This document shows positions 7,322 through 15,715 of a DNA stretch of 36,861 nt, one piece after another. The notes under the pieces were generated by a model. That model was not told the origin of the DNA. It saw only the letters and a list, made by a program, of their open reading frames with translations, and did no database searches. A program made the translations under genes and the position numbers. Each line of letters opens with the position of its first letter. The first letter of the stretch is position 1. Source of the DNA: Actinomycetota bacterium (GTDB taxonomy: Bacteria; Actinomycetota; Acidimicrobiia; Acidimicrobiales; Ilumatobacteraceae); the NCBI GenBank assembly GCA_963169665.1, contig CAUJET010000119.1:1-36861 (forward strand), in the 5' to 3' direction.

Positions 7322-9520
7322 CTATCGGGTGATCTGGAGTCCGCTGCCGTAGATCGAGGCGTCGTAGGCGAGGACGAGGTCGGCGGTCGAGCTCGCATCC
7401 GCCACGATCCACACCTCGAGGTGCTGGGCCGCCGGGATGTTCTGGGTGAGTCGCCCGAAGTCGATCGTCAGCAGTTCGAAGAATCCGGCGGTGGCCTCGG
7501 CGCTGCCGGACCCCGTCGCGACCGTCGCGCAGTTGGTGCGATCGTCGTTGCATCGGGTGAGCGCGACCGTCACGTGCAGGTCCTGTTCGGCGCCAGCGGA
7601 CGGCGCCACCCACAGGTGCGCCTGATGACGGCCGCGGAGGCTGAGCTCGGATGCGGGGTCGACCGAGAACCGCTGCAGACGGAGGGGGTCGCCGGTGGCC
7701 AGGGCGCCACCGCGCACGATCGTCAGCCCGGGCGCACCGTCGCGATCGACGTCGTAGTTGGGGAGCACCAGCTGCTGGGTCAGCCGCTGCGCGGTCGGCA
7801 GCAGTTCCTGGCTCGCGGTGTCGCCCGCCACCGGCGAGGCGAACAGGTAGTACGCAGAGGTCACCGCGGGCGCGACCGTCGTCGTCGTTGCGGCTGTCAC
7901 GGGCGGCGGCGCAGTGGTCGGCGGCGCGGCGACCGGTGCCGTGGTGGGCGGTGGCGCGGTGGTCGGCGGCGCGGCGAACGGTGCCGTCGGGGCGGGCGCC
8001 TCGGCGGCCGGGTCGGGCGAGCCGGCAGTCGGCGCGACGGCGGGGGAAACCGCGGTCGTCTCGACCCCCGGCGTCGGCGATGCAGCGGCGGCGCCCGGTC
8101 CGGGCGCCGCGGTTCCGGCGCCTGCGACCGACTCGGTGGCGAGGGTCGTCGCTGGCGTCGTCGTCTCCGACGTGTCGACCGGGGCGGCGTCCGGTGCTTC
8201 GGCCGACTCGTAGTCCGCGCTCGCCGGGTGGGCCACGCCACCGGCGAACACGTCGTCGATCGACACGCCGTCCAGCGGCGCCACGGTGACGGGCGAACCG
8301 AGCTCGGAGGCCGGTCCGGCCTGCGACCTCGAGTCGAAGGCGACCTCCACGGCGGCCGGTGGCCGCAGTTCCTGCCCAGCAGCGATCGGCATCGCCATCG
8401 CGCCCATGCCGGTGGCGACGACGCCCATCGCCGCCGCGGCGACCGACGGCGCGGTGGTGACGGTCGCACCCGCCGCCGGCGCTGCGGTCGCGAGCAGGGA
8501 CTGGGGGAACAGCGACAACTGGGCGAGCCACGACAGCGGGCCCATCACGAAGCGGAGCCGCCCGAGCGACAACGACATGAACGCGCGCACCACCGCCGGG
8601 TCGAAGTGGGAGCCGGCACACCGGGTGAGTTCGCTGCGGGCATCGACGGCGGTGCGAGCCGATTTGTACGACCGGGCCGAGGTGAGGACGTCGAACACGT
8701 CCGCGACCGCGACGATCCGGCCGGCCTGTGAGATCTCGGTGCCGCGGAGGCCCTTCGGATACCCCGAGCCGTCCCACTTCTCGTGGTGTTCGACGACCGC
8801 CAGCACACTGTCGCCCAACCACGCCGCCAACGGCGCGGCGAGTCTCGCGCCCATCTCCGGGTGGAGCTTGATGACCTCGTACTCCTCGTCGGTGAGCTTG
8901 CCCGGCTTGTTCAGGATCTCCGTCGGCACGCGCAGCTTGCCGACGTCGTGGATCAGCGCTGCCCAGCGAAGCCGGTCGAGGTCGTGACCCGACAGGCCCA
9001 TCTCCTCACCGATCATCTGTGCATAGGCCCGCACCCGCTCCGAGTGACCACGTGTGATCCGGTCGTGACGGCTGAGTGCGGCGACGAGGTCGAGCAGGTG
9101 TTCGGCGGCCGACGCGGTCCCCGACTCCCCGCTGCGCGTGTAGCGGTCGATGCGCTCCTGCAGTTCGATGTTGGAGGCGCCGCTGCGCAACGCCATCCGG
9201 TAGCGCGACGGCGCCTGATCAGGGAACAGCAGGGTGAGGTCGAGCAGCGTCGCGAGCGGGAGGAGCCGACGCATCACCTTGTCGACGAGGCGTAGGGCCA
9301 GGGTGGCGGCGGCGGCGATGCCGACCAGCCTGGCGACGAGCCACGCCGGGCCCGGGGCAGCCGGCAGCACCTGCGACAGCACGAACGCGACGGCGACCGA
9401 TGCGACGAACGGGACGACGAGGACGAGGGTCCGCACCGTCCGGGCGATCCACGGCCGCCCCTGCCACCGATGCCCCTGGTCGCCGCGCGTGTCCGCGCGT
9501 CCCTCCTCGTCGGTCACCAC
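7322..9520 (-). CDS. membrane HD-GYP phosphodiesterase with extracytoplasmic stalk and beta domain
   Basis: A 732-residue multidomain protein. Two membrane segments (about 30-52 and 58-78) lead into a cytoplasmic HD-GYP domain (about 140-320): HD pair at 191-192, His220, HHEKWDGSGYP at 245-255, and VADVFD (Asp274). The GYP signature is complete, so c-di-GMP (or related) hydrolysis is plausible. A further hydrophobic Ala/Gly-rich stretch (about 340-381) probably crosses the membrane again. It is followed by a long Pro/Ala/Thr-rich stalk (about 400-575) and a C-terminal domain (about 580-732) that looks beta-rich with one Cys pair (TRCNDDRTNC). The protein would link an outside domain to an inside phosphodiesterase. 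GTG at 9520 or 9517 is the start; GGAAGG a few bases upstream serves as the ribosome site. Function of the C-terminal domain is unknown. Confidence 0.9.
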   Translation of the reverse strand: MVTDEEGRADTRGDQGHRWQGRPWIARTVRTLVLVVPFVASVAVAFVLSQVLPAAPGPAWLVARLVGIAAAATLALRLVDKVMRRLLPLATLLDLTLLFPDQAPSRYRMALRSGASNIELQERIDRYTRSGESGTASAAEHLLDLVAALSRHDRITRGHSERVRAYAQMIGEEMGLSGHDLDRLRWAALIHDVGKLRVPTEILNKPGKLTDEEYEVIKLHPEMGARLAAPLAAWLGDSVLAVVEHHEKWDGSGYPKGLRGTEISQAGRIVAVADVFDVLTSARSYKSARTAVDARSELTRCAGSHFDPAVVRAFMSLSLGRLRFVMGPLSWLAQLSLFPQSLLATAAPAAGATVTTAPSVAAAAMGVVATGMGAMAMPIAAGQELRPPAAVEVAFDSRSQAGPASELGSPVTVAPLDGVSIDDVFAGGVAHPASADYESAEAPDAAPVDTSETTTPATTLATESVAGAGTAAPGPGAAAASPTPGVETTAVSPAVAPTAGSPDPAAEAPAPTAPFAAPPTTAPPPTTAPVAAPPTTAPPPVTAATTTTVAPAVTSAYYLFASPVAGDTASQELLPTAQRLTQQLVLPNYDVDRDGAPGLTIVRGGALATGDPLRLQRFSVDPASELSLRGRHQAHLWVAPSAGAEQDLHVTVALTRCNDDRTNCATVATGSGSAEATAGFFELLTIDFGRLTQNIPAAQHLEVWIVADASSTADLVLAYDASIYGSGLQITR

Positions 9521-9534
9521 TCCGCCCTTCCGCC

Positions 9535-9550
9535 GTCGGCAGCTGCCGAC
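9535..9550. promoter_or_regulatory. perfect 16-bp palindrome between divergent HD-GYP and hemE genes
   Basis: GTCGGCAGCTGCCGAC reads the same on both strands. It lies 15 bp upstream of the HD-GYP start and about 150 bp upstream of hemE, in their shared intergenic region. It could be an operator for a dimeric regulator; no regulator is identified. Confidence 0.4.
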
Positions 9551-9684
9551 CGGGTCGCTCTCCGTCGCCTTCCCTCCACGCCCGCCCGACGTCGATCACC
9601 GATGATCGGCAGCAGGTCGGCGCGGCTTGAGTGGCACATGGCCGGCACGCGCCGGGAACAGGTCCCTCACCTGGGGCATCCCGC

Positions 9685-9690
9685 TAGCGT
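9685..9690 (+). promoter_or_regulatory. -10 element TAGCGT of hemE
   Basis: TAGCGT ends 10 nt before the hemE ATG at 9701. A GGAGG (9692-9696) lies in the short spacer between them, so this start may have both a close -10 and a ribosome site. Confidence 0.5.
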
Positions 9691-9700
9691 GCGGAGGGCC

Positions 9701-10783
9701 ATGACCGCCGCCACCGACGCACCCGAGCCCTCCTTCATCGCCGCTGCACACGGCCGCCGGGGACGGCACACCCCGGTGTGGTTCATGCGTCAGGCGGGCC
9801 GCAGCCTCCCCGAGTACCGGGCGGTGCGCGGCGAGGGCAGCATCCTGCACGCCATCCGCCAGCCCGATGTCGCCACCGAACTCACACTCCAGCCCGTGCG
9901 CCGCTACGGCGTCGACGCCGCGGTGCTGTACAGCGACATCGTGGTGCCAGCGCACGCCGTCGGCTTCGGTATCGACGTCGCGCCCGGCACCGGCCCGGTC
10001 GCCGAGCATCCGCTGCGCAGCGCCGACGATCTCGCCCGCCTCGCGCCACTCGTGCCCGACGACCACACGCCGTACGTGCAGCAGACCGTGCGCAACCTCG
10101 TGGCCGAGCTGCCCCACGACGTGCCGCTGCTCGCCTTCGCCGGCGCACCGTTCACGGTGGGCAGCTACCTGGTGGAGGGCCGGCCGAGCCGCACCTACCA
10201 GCACACGAAGCGGCTGATGCACACCGATCCGCAGCTGTGGCACCGGATGATGGAGCGGCTCGCCCAACACGCGGTCGCGTTCATCGACGCCCAGCTCAGC
10301 AGCGGCGCCCGGGCCTTCCAGCTCTTCGACTCCTGGGCGGGCGCGCTCTCGGTCGCCGACTACCGCACGTTCGTGCTCCCCCACTCCGTCGACGTGTTCA
10401 CCCAGCTCGGCGAACGCCATCCCGGCGTCCCGGGCGTGCACTTCGGCATCGGCTGCGACCACCTGCTCGAAGCGATGCACGAGGCGGCCTGCGGCCAGGG
10501 TCGCGCCACACCGGTCATCGGCCTCGACTGGCGAACCCCCATCGCCGACGCCCGGCGCCGGCTCGGTGCCGACCTCGTCGTGCAGGGCAACCTCGATCCC
10601 GCCCTCGTGCTCGCCGGCACCGAGGTCGCTCTGGCGGGCACCGAACGGGTGCTGGCCGACAACGCCGGCCATCCGAGCCACATCTTCAACCTCGGCCACG
10701 GCGTGCAGCCCGACACCGACTGCGACGTGCTCCACGCCGTCGTCGACCACGTCCACCGGCTGACGGCCGCTCCGACAGCCTGA
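9701..10783 (+). CDS. hemE: uroporphyrinogen III decarboxylase
   Basis: A 360-residue protein of normal length for the family. It converts uroporphyrinogen III to coproporphyrinogen III in the cytoplasm, the last step before the heme branch splits. The signature PVWFMRQAGRSLPEYR is at about 25-40, with the conserved Arg and Asp-binding pocket (YSDIVVPAHAVGFGI about 84-98; FDSWAGALS about 209-217), and the C-terminal FNLGHGVQPDT near residue 330. The ATG at 9701 fits both the family N-terminus and the upstream -10; the open frame upstream to 9470 is in the HD-GYP gene on the other strand. It is the first gene of a hemE-hemH-hemY run. The stop codon lies in the first unit of a 13-bp tandem repeat. 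Confidence 0.96.
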   Translation: MTAATDAPEPSFIAAAHGRRGRHTPVWFMRQAGRSLPEYRAVRGEGSILHAIRQPDVATELTLQPVRRYGVDAAVLYSDIVVPAHAVGFGIDVAPGTGPVAEHPLRSADDLARLAPLVPDDHTPYVQQTVRNLVAELPHDVPLLAFAGAPFTVGSYLVEGRPSRTYQHTKRLMHTDPQLWHRMMERLAQHAVAFIDAQLSSGARAFQLFDSWAGALSVADYRTFVLPHSVDVFTQLGERHPGVPGVHFGIGCDHLLEAMHEAACGQGRATPVIGLDWRTPIADARRRLGADLVVQGNLDPALVLAGTEVALAGTERVLADNAGHPSHIFNLGHGVQPDTDCDVLHAVVDHVHRLTAAPTA

Positions 10784-10824
10784 CCCGACAGCCTGACCCG
10801 AACGCCTGACCCGAACGCCTGAAC
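10773..10824 (+). repeat. 13-bp tandem repeat, four copies, hemE 3' end and hemE-hemH gap
   Basis: Units CGACAGCCTGACC (twice), CGAACGCCTGACC and CGAACGCCTGAAC run head to tail. The first unit supplies the hemE stop codon; because 13 is not a multiple of 3, each later copy presents its TGA in another frame. The array ends 15 nt before the hemH start. Confidence 0.9.
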
Positions 10825-10839
10825 GAACGAGACCTCTCG

Positions 10840-11829
10840 ATGACCGACGCCCCCGCATCCGCCGCTGCCTCCTCGTCGCCGCACACGGCCGTGGTCCTCA
10901 TGGCCTACGGCACGCCGCGGTCTCGTGAGGAGATCCTCCCTTACTACACCGACATCCGTCGGGGCCGGCCACCCACCGAGGAACAGCTCGGCGACCTGAT
11001 CGCCCGCTACGAGGCGATCGCCCCGCCGGGCAGCGACATCCTGTCGCCGCTCGCGGCCCGCACCGAGGCCCAGCGCAACGGACTGCAGGCGGCGCTCGAC
11101 GCTGCGGCACCCGGCGAGTACGTCGTGGTCCTCGGCCTGAAGCACGCCGCACCGATGGTCGAGGACGCGGTGGCCGACGTGATCGGCCGAGGCTTCCGGC
11201 GCATCGTCGGGCTGGTGCTCGCCCCCCACTTCTCCAGCTACTCGATCGGGCAGTACATCGGCCGGGTCCGCGCCGCAGCCGCTGCCCACCCTGACGGCCA
11301 GGACGTCGAGGTGCTCGGCATCGACAGCTGGGCCGTCGAGCCGGCGTTCGTCGAGTTCCTCGCCGCCGACCTCGCAGCACGGCTCGCGTCCATGCCGAGC
11401 GACACGAAGGTGCTGTTCACCGCCCACTCGCTGCCGCAGCGGATCATCGACGGCGGCGACCCCTACCCGTCCGAGCTGCGAGCGACCGCACAGGCCGTGG
11501 CCGAGCGGGTCGGCCTCGCCGAGTGGAGCCAGTGGGCGATCGCCTGGCAGTCGGCCGGGCGCACGCCCGAGCCGTGGCTCGGCCCCGACATCCTCCAGGT
11601 GATCGACGAGCTCGCGTCGAGCGAGAACGATTCGGCGTCCGAACGGGGCGTGGTCGTGTGTGCCTGCGGGTTCGTCGCCGACCACCTCGAGGTCCTGTAC
11701 GACCTCGACATCGAAGCGGCCGCACGAGCAGGCTCCCACGATCTCCGGTTCGATCGCACCGCCTGTGTGAACGACGACCCGACGGTGATGGCCGCACTTG
11801 CCCAGCGGGTGATCACCGGCGCCCGATGA
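10840..11829 (+). CDS. hemH: ferrochelatase (coproporphyrin or protoporphyrin type)
   Basis: A 329-residue ferrochelatase that inserts Fe2+ into the porphyrin. The N-terminus has the family MAYGTPRS (21-28), the catalytic His is in FTAHSLP (His196), and the conserved acidic helix is FVADHLEVLYDLD (278-290; Glu284). In Actinobacteria the usual route is coproporphyrin-dependent, in which this enzyme (CpfC) acts on coproporphyrin III; that assignment is inferred from lineage. Cysteines are Cys274, Cys276 and Cys309. They do not form the four-Cys pattern known for the [2Fe-2S] mycobacterial enzyme, so an iron-sulfur cluster is not supported. The gene follows hemE by 56 nt and overlaps hemY by 4 nt (ATGA), indicating coupling. 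Confidence 0.95.
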   Translation: MTDAPASAAASSSPHTAVVLMAYGTPRSREEILPYYTDIRRGRPPTEEQLGDLIARYEAIAPPGSDILSPLAARTEAQRNGLQAALDAAAPGEYVVVLGLKHAAPMVEDAVADVIGRGFRRIVGLVLAPHFSSYSIGQYIGRVRAAAAAHPDGQDVEVLGIDSWAVEPAFVEFLAADLAARLASMPSDTKVLFTAHSLPQRIIDGGDPYPSELRATAQAVAERVGLAEWSQWAIAWQSAGRTPEPWLGPDILQVIDELASSENDSASERGVVVCACGFVADHLEVLYDLDIEAAARAGSHDLRFDRTACVNDDPTVMAALAQRVITGAR

Positions 11830-13247
11830 ACGCATCCGCTGTCCCCACTCGCGTCGCCGTCGTCGGTGGCGGCATCGCCGGCCTCGCGGCAGCACACGCG
11901 CTCCTCTCCCCCGAGGCCCCGGCCGACGGTTCCCCGAGCACGCCCGACGTGGCCTTCGACGTCACGGTCTTCGAGGCGCAGGACCGCCTCGGCGGCAAGA
12001 TCCGCACGTCGCCGTTCGCCGGGATCGCCGCCGTCGACGAGGGTCCCGACGCGTTCCTCGCCCGCCTGCCGTGGGCGACCGGCTTCGCTCGCCGGCTCGG
12101 TCTCGGCGACTCGCTCGTGTCGCCCGCCCGCGGCTCCGCCGCGGTGTGGTGGCACGGGCTGCAGCCCATCCCCGAGGGCCTGCTGCTCGGGTTGCCCACC
12201 GACGTGATGAAGCTCGCCCGCACGAAGCTCATCAGCTGGCCCGGCAAGATCCGGGCCGCCACCGAGGTGCTCCGCGGCGCCACCTCGCTGGAATCGGACT
12301 CGATCGGTGCATACGTGCGCGCCAGGTTCGGCGACGAGGTGCACGAACGTCTCGTCGATCCGCTGGTCGGCAGCATCTACGCGGCCGACACCGATCGCTT
12401 CAGCCTCACCGCCGTCCCCCAGCTCGCCGACCTCGCGGGCAAGGGTCGCAGCGTGCTGATGACGGCCCGGCGCGCACCGGCGCCCGCCGCGAGCGACGGG
12501 CCGGTGTTCTACGCACCTGCCGGTGGTCTCGGCCAGTTGGTCGACGTCGCCGCCGCACGGATCGTCGAGCTCGGCGGCGACGTGAGGGTCGGCGCACCGT
12601 GCACGACGCTCGAGGCCGATGGTGCCGGCTGGCGCGTCGACGGCGAACACTTCGATGCCGTCGTGCTCGCATGCCCGGCCGCTCAGGCCGCACGCCTGCT
12701 GGCCGCCAGCAGTGTCGCGGCGGGTCTCTCCCGAATCGAGTACGCGGATGTCGTGATGGTCACGCTCGCGGTCCCCGCTGCCGCTTGGCCCGAGCGGCTG
12801 CGCGGCCTCTCGGGCTATCTGGTCCCCAAGCCCATGCAGCACCTGGTGACGGCGGCCTCGTTCGGGTCGCAGAAGTGGACCCACTGGCGCGCTCCCGACA
12901 CCGGGAGCGGCGAGCAGGTCGTGCTCCGCATCTCCCTCGGCCGCGACGGGTTGCCGGTGATGCACCTCGACGACGAGCAGCTCGTCGCCGCGGCCCTCGG
13001 CGAGGTGAGCACGCAGATCGGCGTCGACCTGCAGCCCACCGCCGTCCGCCTCACCCGCTGGCAGCGAGCGTTCCCCCAGTACCGACCGCACCATCACCGA
13101 ACGGTGGCCGATCTCGCGGCCGACCTGCCCGACGGGCTGGTCCTGGCCGGCGCGAGCTACCACGGGATCGGCATCCCGGCGTGCATCCGCTCCGCCGAAC
13201 AGGCCGCCGGCATGCTGCGCCAGCGAACGCGAGCAGCGTTAGCATGA
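11826..13247 (+). CDS. hemY: oxygen-dependent coproporphyrinogen/protoporphyrinogen oxidase
   Basis: A 473-residue FAD flavoprotein. The dinucleotide-binding motif VAVVGGGIAGLAAA is at about 10-23, followed by the second FAD contact FEAQDRLGGKI. Mid-protein GDEVHERLVDPLVGSIYAAD is typical of the HemG/HemY family, and the C-terminal FAD clamp is GLVLAGASYHGIGIPACIRSAEQAA. It aromatises coproporphyrinogen III (CgoX) or protoporphyrinogen IX; the actinobacterial setting suggests the former. The ATG at 11826 overlaps the hemH stop, so hemH-hemY are translationally coupled. The last decarboxylase/HemQ-type step is not encoded nearby. Confidence 0.95.
   Translation: MNASAVPTRVAVVGGGIAGLAAAHALLSPEAPADGSPSTPDVAFDVTVFEAQDRLGGKIRTSPFAGIAAVDEGPDAFLARLPWATGFARRLGLGDSLVSPARGSAAVWWHGLQPIPEGLLLGLPTDVMKLARTKLISWPGKIRAATEVLRGATSLESDSIGAYVRARFGDEVHERLVDPLVGSIYAADTDRFSLTAVPQLADLAGKGRSVLMTARRAPAPAASDGPVFYAPAGGLGQLVDVAAARIVELGGDVRVGAPCTTLEADGAGWRVDGEHFDAVVLACPAAQAARLLAASSVAAGLSRIEYADVVMVTLAVPAAAWPERLRGLSGYLVPKPMQHLVTAASFGSQKWTHWRAPDTGSGEQVVLRISLGRDGLPVMHLDDEQLVAAALGEVSTQIGVDLQPTAVRLTRWQRAFPQYRPHHHRTVADLAADLPDGLVLAGASYHGIGIPACIRSAEQAAGMLRQRTRAALA
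13240..13245 (+). promoter_or_regulatory. -10 element TAGCAT of the sortase gene
   Basis: TAGCAT overlaps the last codons of hemY and ends 6 nt before an ATG at 13252. It supports the upstream of two possible sortase starts. Confidence 0.45.
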
Positions 13248-13251
13248 CCGC

Positions 13252-14070
13252 ATGAAGGGGCGGAGCCTTCGAGTCGATCCCACCGGCGGTGCCGGCAACC
13301 ACACCCGGGCCGGAGGCCCTGTCGGCCGTGTCGCGCGCCGCCGGCCAGATCCCACGATGACCCGGCTCGCACTGCTCGCTGTCCTCGTTCCGTTCGCCTC
13401 CTCGCTCGCTGCGTGTGGTGGTGGCAGTGGTGGGCAGGTGGAGGCGGCCGCGGCCCTGCCCGGCGACGCAGCACCCTCGAGCACCGCCGCCGACGATCCC
13501 GTGCTCGTCGCGCCGAGCACTGCAGCGCCCAGCACCACGGCGGCGCCCACCACGGTCGCCGACACCACACCTGCCACGACCGTGCCCCCCACGGTGGTCG
13601 AGACGCTCCCCGTGCCCGACCCGCCGCCCCCGCCCCGAGCCGACGAGCCCTACGTCGAGCTCGGCCGGATCCAGATCCCGAAGATCGGCATCGACACGGT
13701 GCTGCTGCAGGGCATCACCCTCAACACGCTCGACCTCGGCCCGGGTCACTGGCCGGGCACCGCGTTGCCCGGGCAGATCGGGAACACGGTCATCGCCGGC
13801 CATCGCACGAGCCACAACAAGGTCTTCCGCAACATCGACCAGCTCGCCCCCGGCGACGAGGTGATCTTCACCACGTCCGAGGGCGATTTCGTGTATCTGG
13901 TGCGCGAGACCACCGTCGTGAAGCCCGACGCGATGTACATCGTCGAGCAGACCTACGAGCCGACGGCGACGCTGTTCGCCTGCCACCCGCCCGGCTCCAC
14001 CCGCGAGCGCATCGTGGTGCACCTCGACCTGTCGTCGGGTCCCGTGACGCCGGTCGCGCCGTCGGTGTAG
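13252..14070 (+). CDS. class E-like sortase with lipoprotein-type signal
   Basis: A 272-residue protein if started at 13252. The catalytic domain (about 132-265) has His184 in GHRTSH, Cys244 in TLFACHP, and Arg251 in GSTRERIVV, the sortase His-Cys-Arg triad with the CHPPGS form usual in actinobacterial class E. A hydrophobic segment with lipobox SLAAC (Cys55) and a Ser/Thr/Pro-rich spacer (about 70-130) precede it, so the enzyme is probably tethered by a lipid rather than by a transmembrane helix. An ATG at 13357 would give a compact lipoprotein signal (lipobox Cys at residue 20); the upstream ATG is supported by a -10 element. The true start is uncertain between these two. It follows hemY by 4 nt and precedes lnt. 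No sorting-signal substrate was recognised here. Confidence 0.85.
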   Translation: MKGRSLRVDPTGGAGNHTRAGGPVGRVARRRPDPTMTRLALLAVLVPFASSLAACGGGSGGQVEAAAALPGDAAPSSTAADDPVLVAPSTAAPSTTAAPTTVADTTPATTVPPTVVETLPVPDPPPPPRADEPYVELGRIQIPKIGIDTVLLQGITLNTLDLGPGHWPGTALPGQIGNTVIAGHRTSHNKVFRNIDQLAPGDEVIFTTSEGDFVYLVRETTVVKPDAMYIVEQTYEPTATLFACHPPGSTRERIVVHLDLSSGPVTPVAPSV

Positions 14071-14103
14071 GTCGGTCGCCCCGTCGGTGTCGGCCGCCAC
14101 CAG

Positions 14104-14109
14104 TAGCCT
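14104..14109 (+). promoter_or_regulatory. -10 element TAGCCT of lnt
   Basis: TAGCCT ends 9 nt before the ATG at 14119, in the 48-nt gap after the sortase gene. Confidence 0.55.
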
Positions 14110-14118
14110 GCGACCCCG

Positions 14119-15708
14119 ATGTCCCGTCCTGCTCCCGCGCCCAGCGCGTCCCGCGCGTCCTCCGGCGCCGCCTCCCGTGCCGTGTCCCGCGCGAATGTCG
14201 CGGCAGCGGCACTGTCGCTCGGCGCCGGCTTCCTCGTCGCCCTGTCGTTGCCGCCGTGGGGGTTCTGGCCGCTGGCGATCGTGGGCGTCGCGCTGTTCGA
14301 GGTGTCGCTCGGCGAGTCGCCCACCGCACGGCAGCGGTTCGTACGAGGCCTGCTGTTCGGTGCGGGTTGGCTGTTCCCCGGCATGGGCTGGATGTGGTTC
14401 CTCACCGCGCCCGGCTACGTGGTGGTGGGGCTGATGTTCGCCTCGCTCCACGGACTCGCCGCACTCGCGTCCCCGACGGGCCCGTGGCGCGTGATCGCCC
14501 GGCCGGCCGCGCACACGCTCGTGGAGGCGCTGCGGCTGGTGGTGCCCTTCGGTGGCGTCCCGCTCGCCACGCTCGCGATCGGGCAGGCCGCCGGTCCGCT
14601 GCTCGGCGTCGCCCGGGTGGGTGGCGTCCTCCTGCTGACCTGGGTGGTGTTCCAGCTCGGCTTCGCACTCGCCGGGCCGTCGCCGTACGTGCCACAGATG
14701 GCCAAGCGCCGGGGCGCGCGCACCGAGCGCCACGGCGCGATCGCGTTCCTCGCGATCCTGGTGGTGCTCGCGGTCGCGGCGATCGCACCCTCCGGCTCCG
14801 ACACCGGGCGCACGTTTCGTGTCGCGATCGTGCAGGGCGGCGGGCCGCAGGGCACCCTCGCGATCGAGACCAACTCGCGCGACGTGGTGGATCGGCACCT
14901 CGCCGCGACGGCGACGATCGAGCCCGGCTCGGCCGACCTCGTGCTCTGGCCGGAGAACGTGATCGACGTCGCGACCTTCGTCGACAGCGTCGAGCTGCAG
15001 GAGATCGCCGCGGAGGCTCGGCGCATCGGCGCGCCCTTCGCGGTCGGCATCACCGAGGACGTCCCCCCGTCACCCGGCGCGGAACTCGGCGGCTTCATCA
15101 ACGCCCAGGTGGTGGTCGACCTCGACGGCCGGGTCGTCAGCCGCTTCGAGAAGGTCCGCCGCGTGCCGTTCGGCGAGTACGTGCCGCTGCGGGGCCTGCT
15201 GGAGGCCGTCGGTGCACCGGTCGACCAGATTCCTCGCGACGCGGTCGCCGGCAGCGAGCCCGCAGTCCTCGAACTGCCCGATGGCACGACGGTCGCAGTC
15301 GCGATCTCGTGGGAGATCTTCTTCGGCAGCCGCGTTCGGGACGGCGTCGGCAACGGCGGCGAGTTCGTGATGAACCCGACCAACGGGTCGAGCTACACGG
15401 GCACGGTCCTCCAGACCCAGCAGGTGGCATCGAGCCGGCTGCGGGCGGTGGAGTCCGGCCGCTGGGTCACCCAGGCCGCGCCCACCGGCTTCAGTGCGTT
15501 CGTGTCGCCCGACGGCGAGGTGTTCCAGCGCACATCGGTGAGCGAGCAGGCCGTCATCACGCAGGAGATCGCGCTGCGCACCGGCACCACCTGGTACCGG
15601 GCGCTCGGCGACTGGCCGTTCTGGCTGCTGCTCCTCGCTGCCCTGGGCGGGAGCCACCTGGCCATCCGCCGCAGCCGCGCCGCGACCCCTGCTGCGCCCG
15701 CCGGCTGA
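14119..15708 (+). CDS. lnt: apolipoprotein N-acyltransferase-like protein with Ser at the Cys position
   Basis: A 529-residue membrane protein: several hydrophobic segments in residues 27-222, a periplasmic nitrilase-fold domain (about 232-490), and a final membrane segment (about 496-515). Lnt transfers a third acyl chain to the N-terminal Cys of lipoproteins. Catalytic Glu279 (LWPEN) and Lys345 (RFEKVRRVPFGEYVPLR) are present, as is Glu353. The nucleophile motif, normally ICYE, reads ISWE here: Ser397 replaces Cys (codon TCG at 15307-15309). This may alter or abolish transferase activity, or it may be a lineage-specific form. The neighbour is a sortase with a lipoprotein signal. It ends 7 nt from the convergent dtd gene. 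Confidence 0.9.
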   Translation: MSRPAPAPSASRASSGAASRAVSRANVAAAALSLGAGFLVALSLPPWGFWPLAIVGVALFEVSLGESPTARQRFVRGLLFGAGWLFPGMGWMWFLTAPGYVVVGLMFASLHGLAALASPTGPWRVIARPAAHTLVEALRLVVPFGGVPLATLAIGQAAGPLLGVARVGGVLLLTWVVFQLGFALAGPSPYVPQMAKRRGARTERHGAIAFLAILVVLAVAAIAPSGSDTGRTFRVAIVQGGGPQGTLAIETNSRDVVDRHLAATATIEPGSADLVLWPENVIDVATFVDSVELQEIAAEARRIGAPFAVGITEDVPPSPGAELGGFINAQVVVDLDGRVVSRFEKVRRVPFGEYVPLRGLLEAVGAPVDQIPRDAVAGSEPAVLELPDGTTVAVAISWEIFFGSRVRDGVGNGGEFVMNPTNGSSYTGTVLQTQQVASSRLRAVESGRWVTQAAPTGFSAFVSPDGEVFQRTSVSEQAVITQEIALRTGTTWYRALGDWPFWLLLLAALGGSHLAIRRSRAATPAAPAG

Positions 15709-15715
15709 GCCCGCG

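Noticed and set aside
7233..8822. N-terminal extension of the HelD-like protein into the HD-GYP gene
   Set aside because: The frame is open but Arg-rich and motif-free; the family start and a -10 element lie at 7232-7248.
10840..11829. [2Fe-2S] cluster in ferrochelatase
   Set aside because: Only Cys274, Cys276 and Cys309 are in the C-terminal half; the four-Cys arrangement of cluster-bearing homologues is absent.
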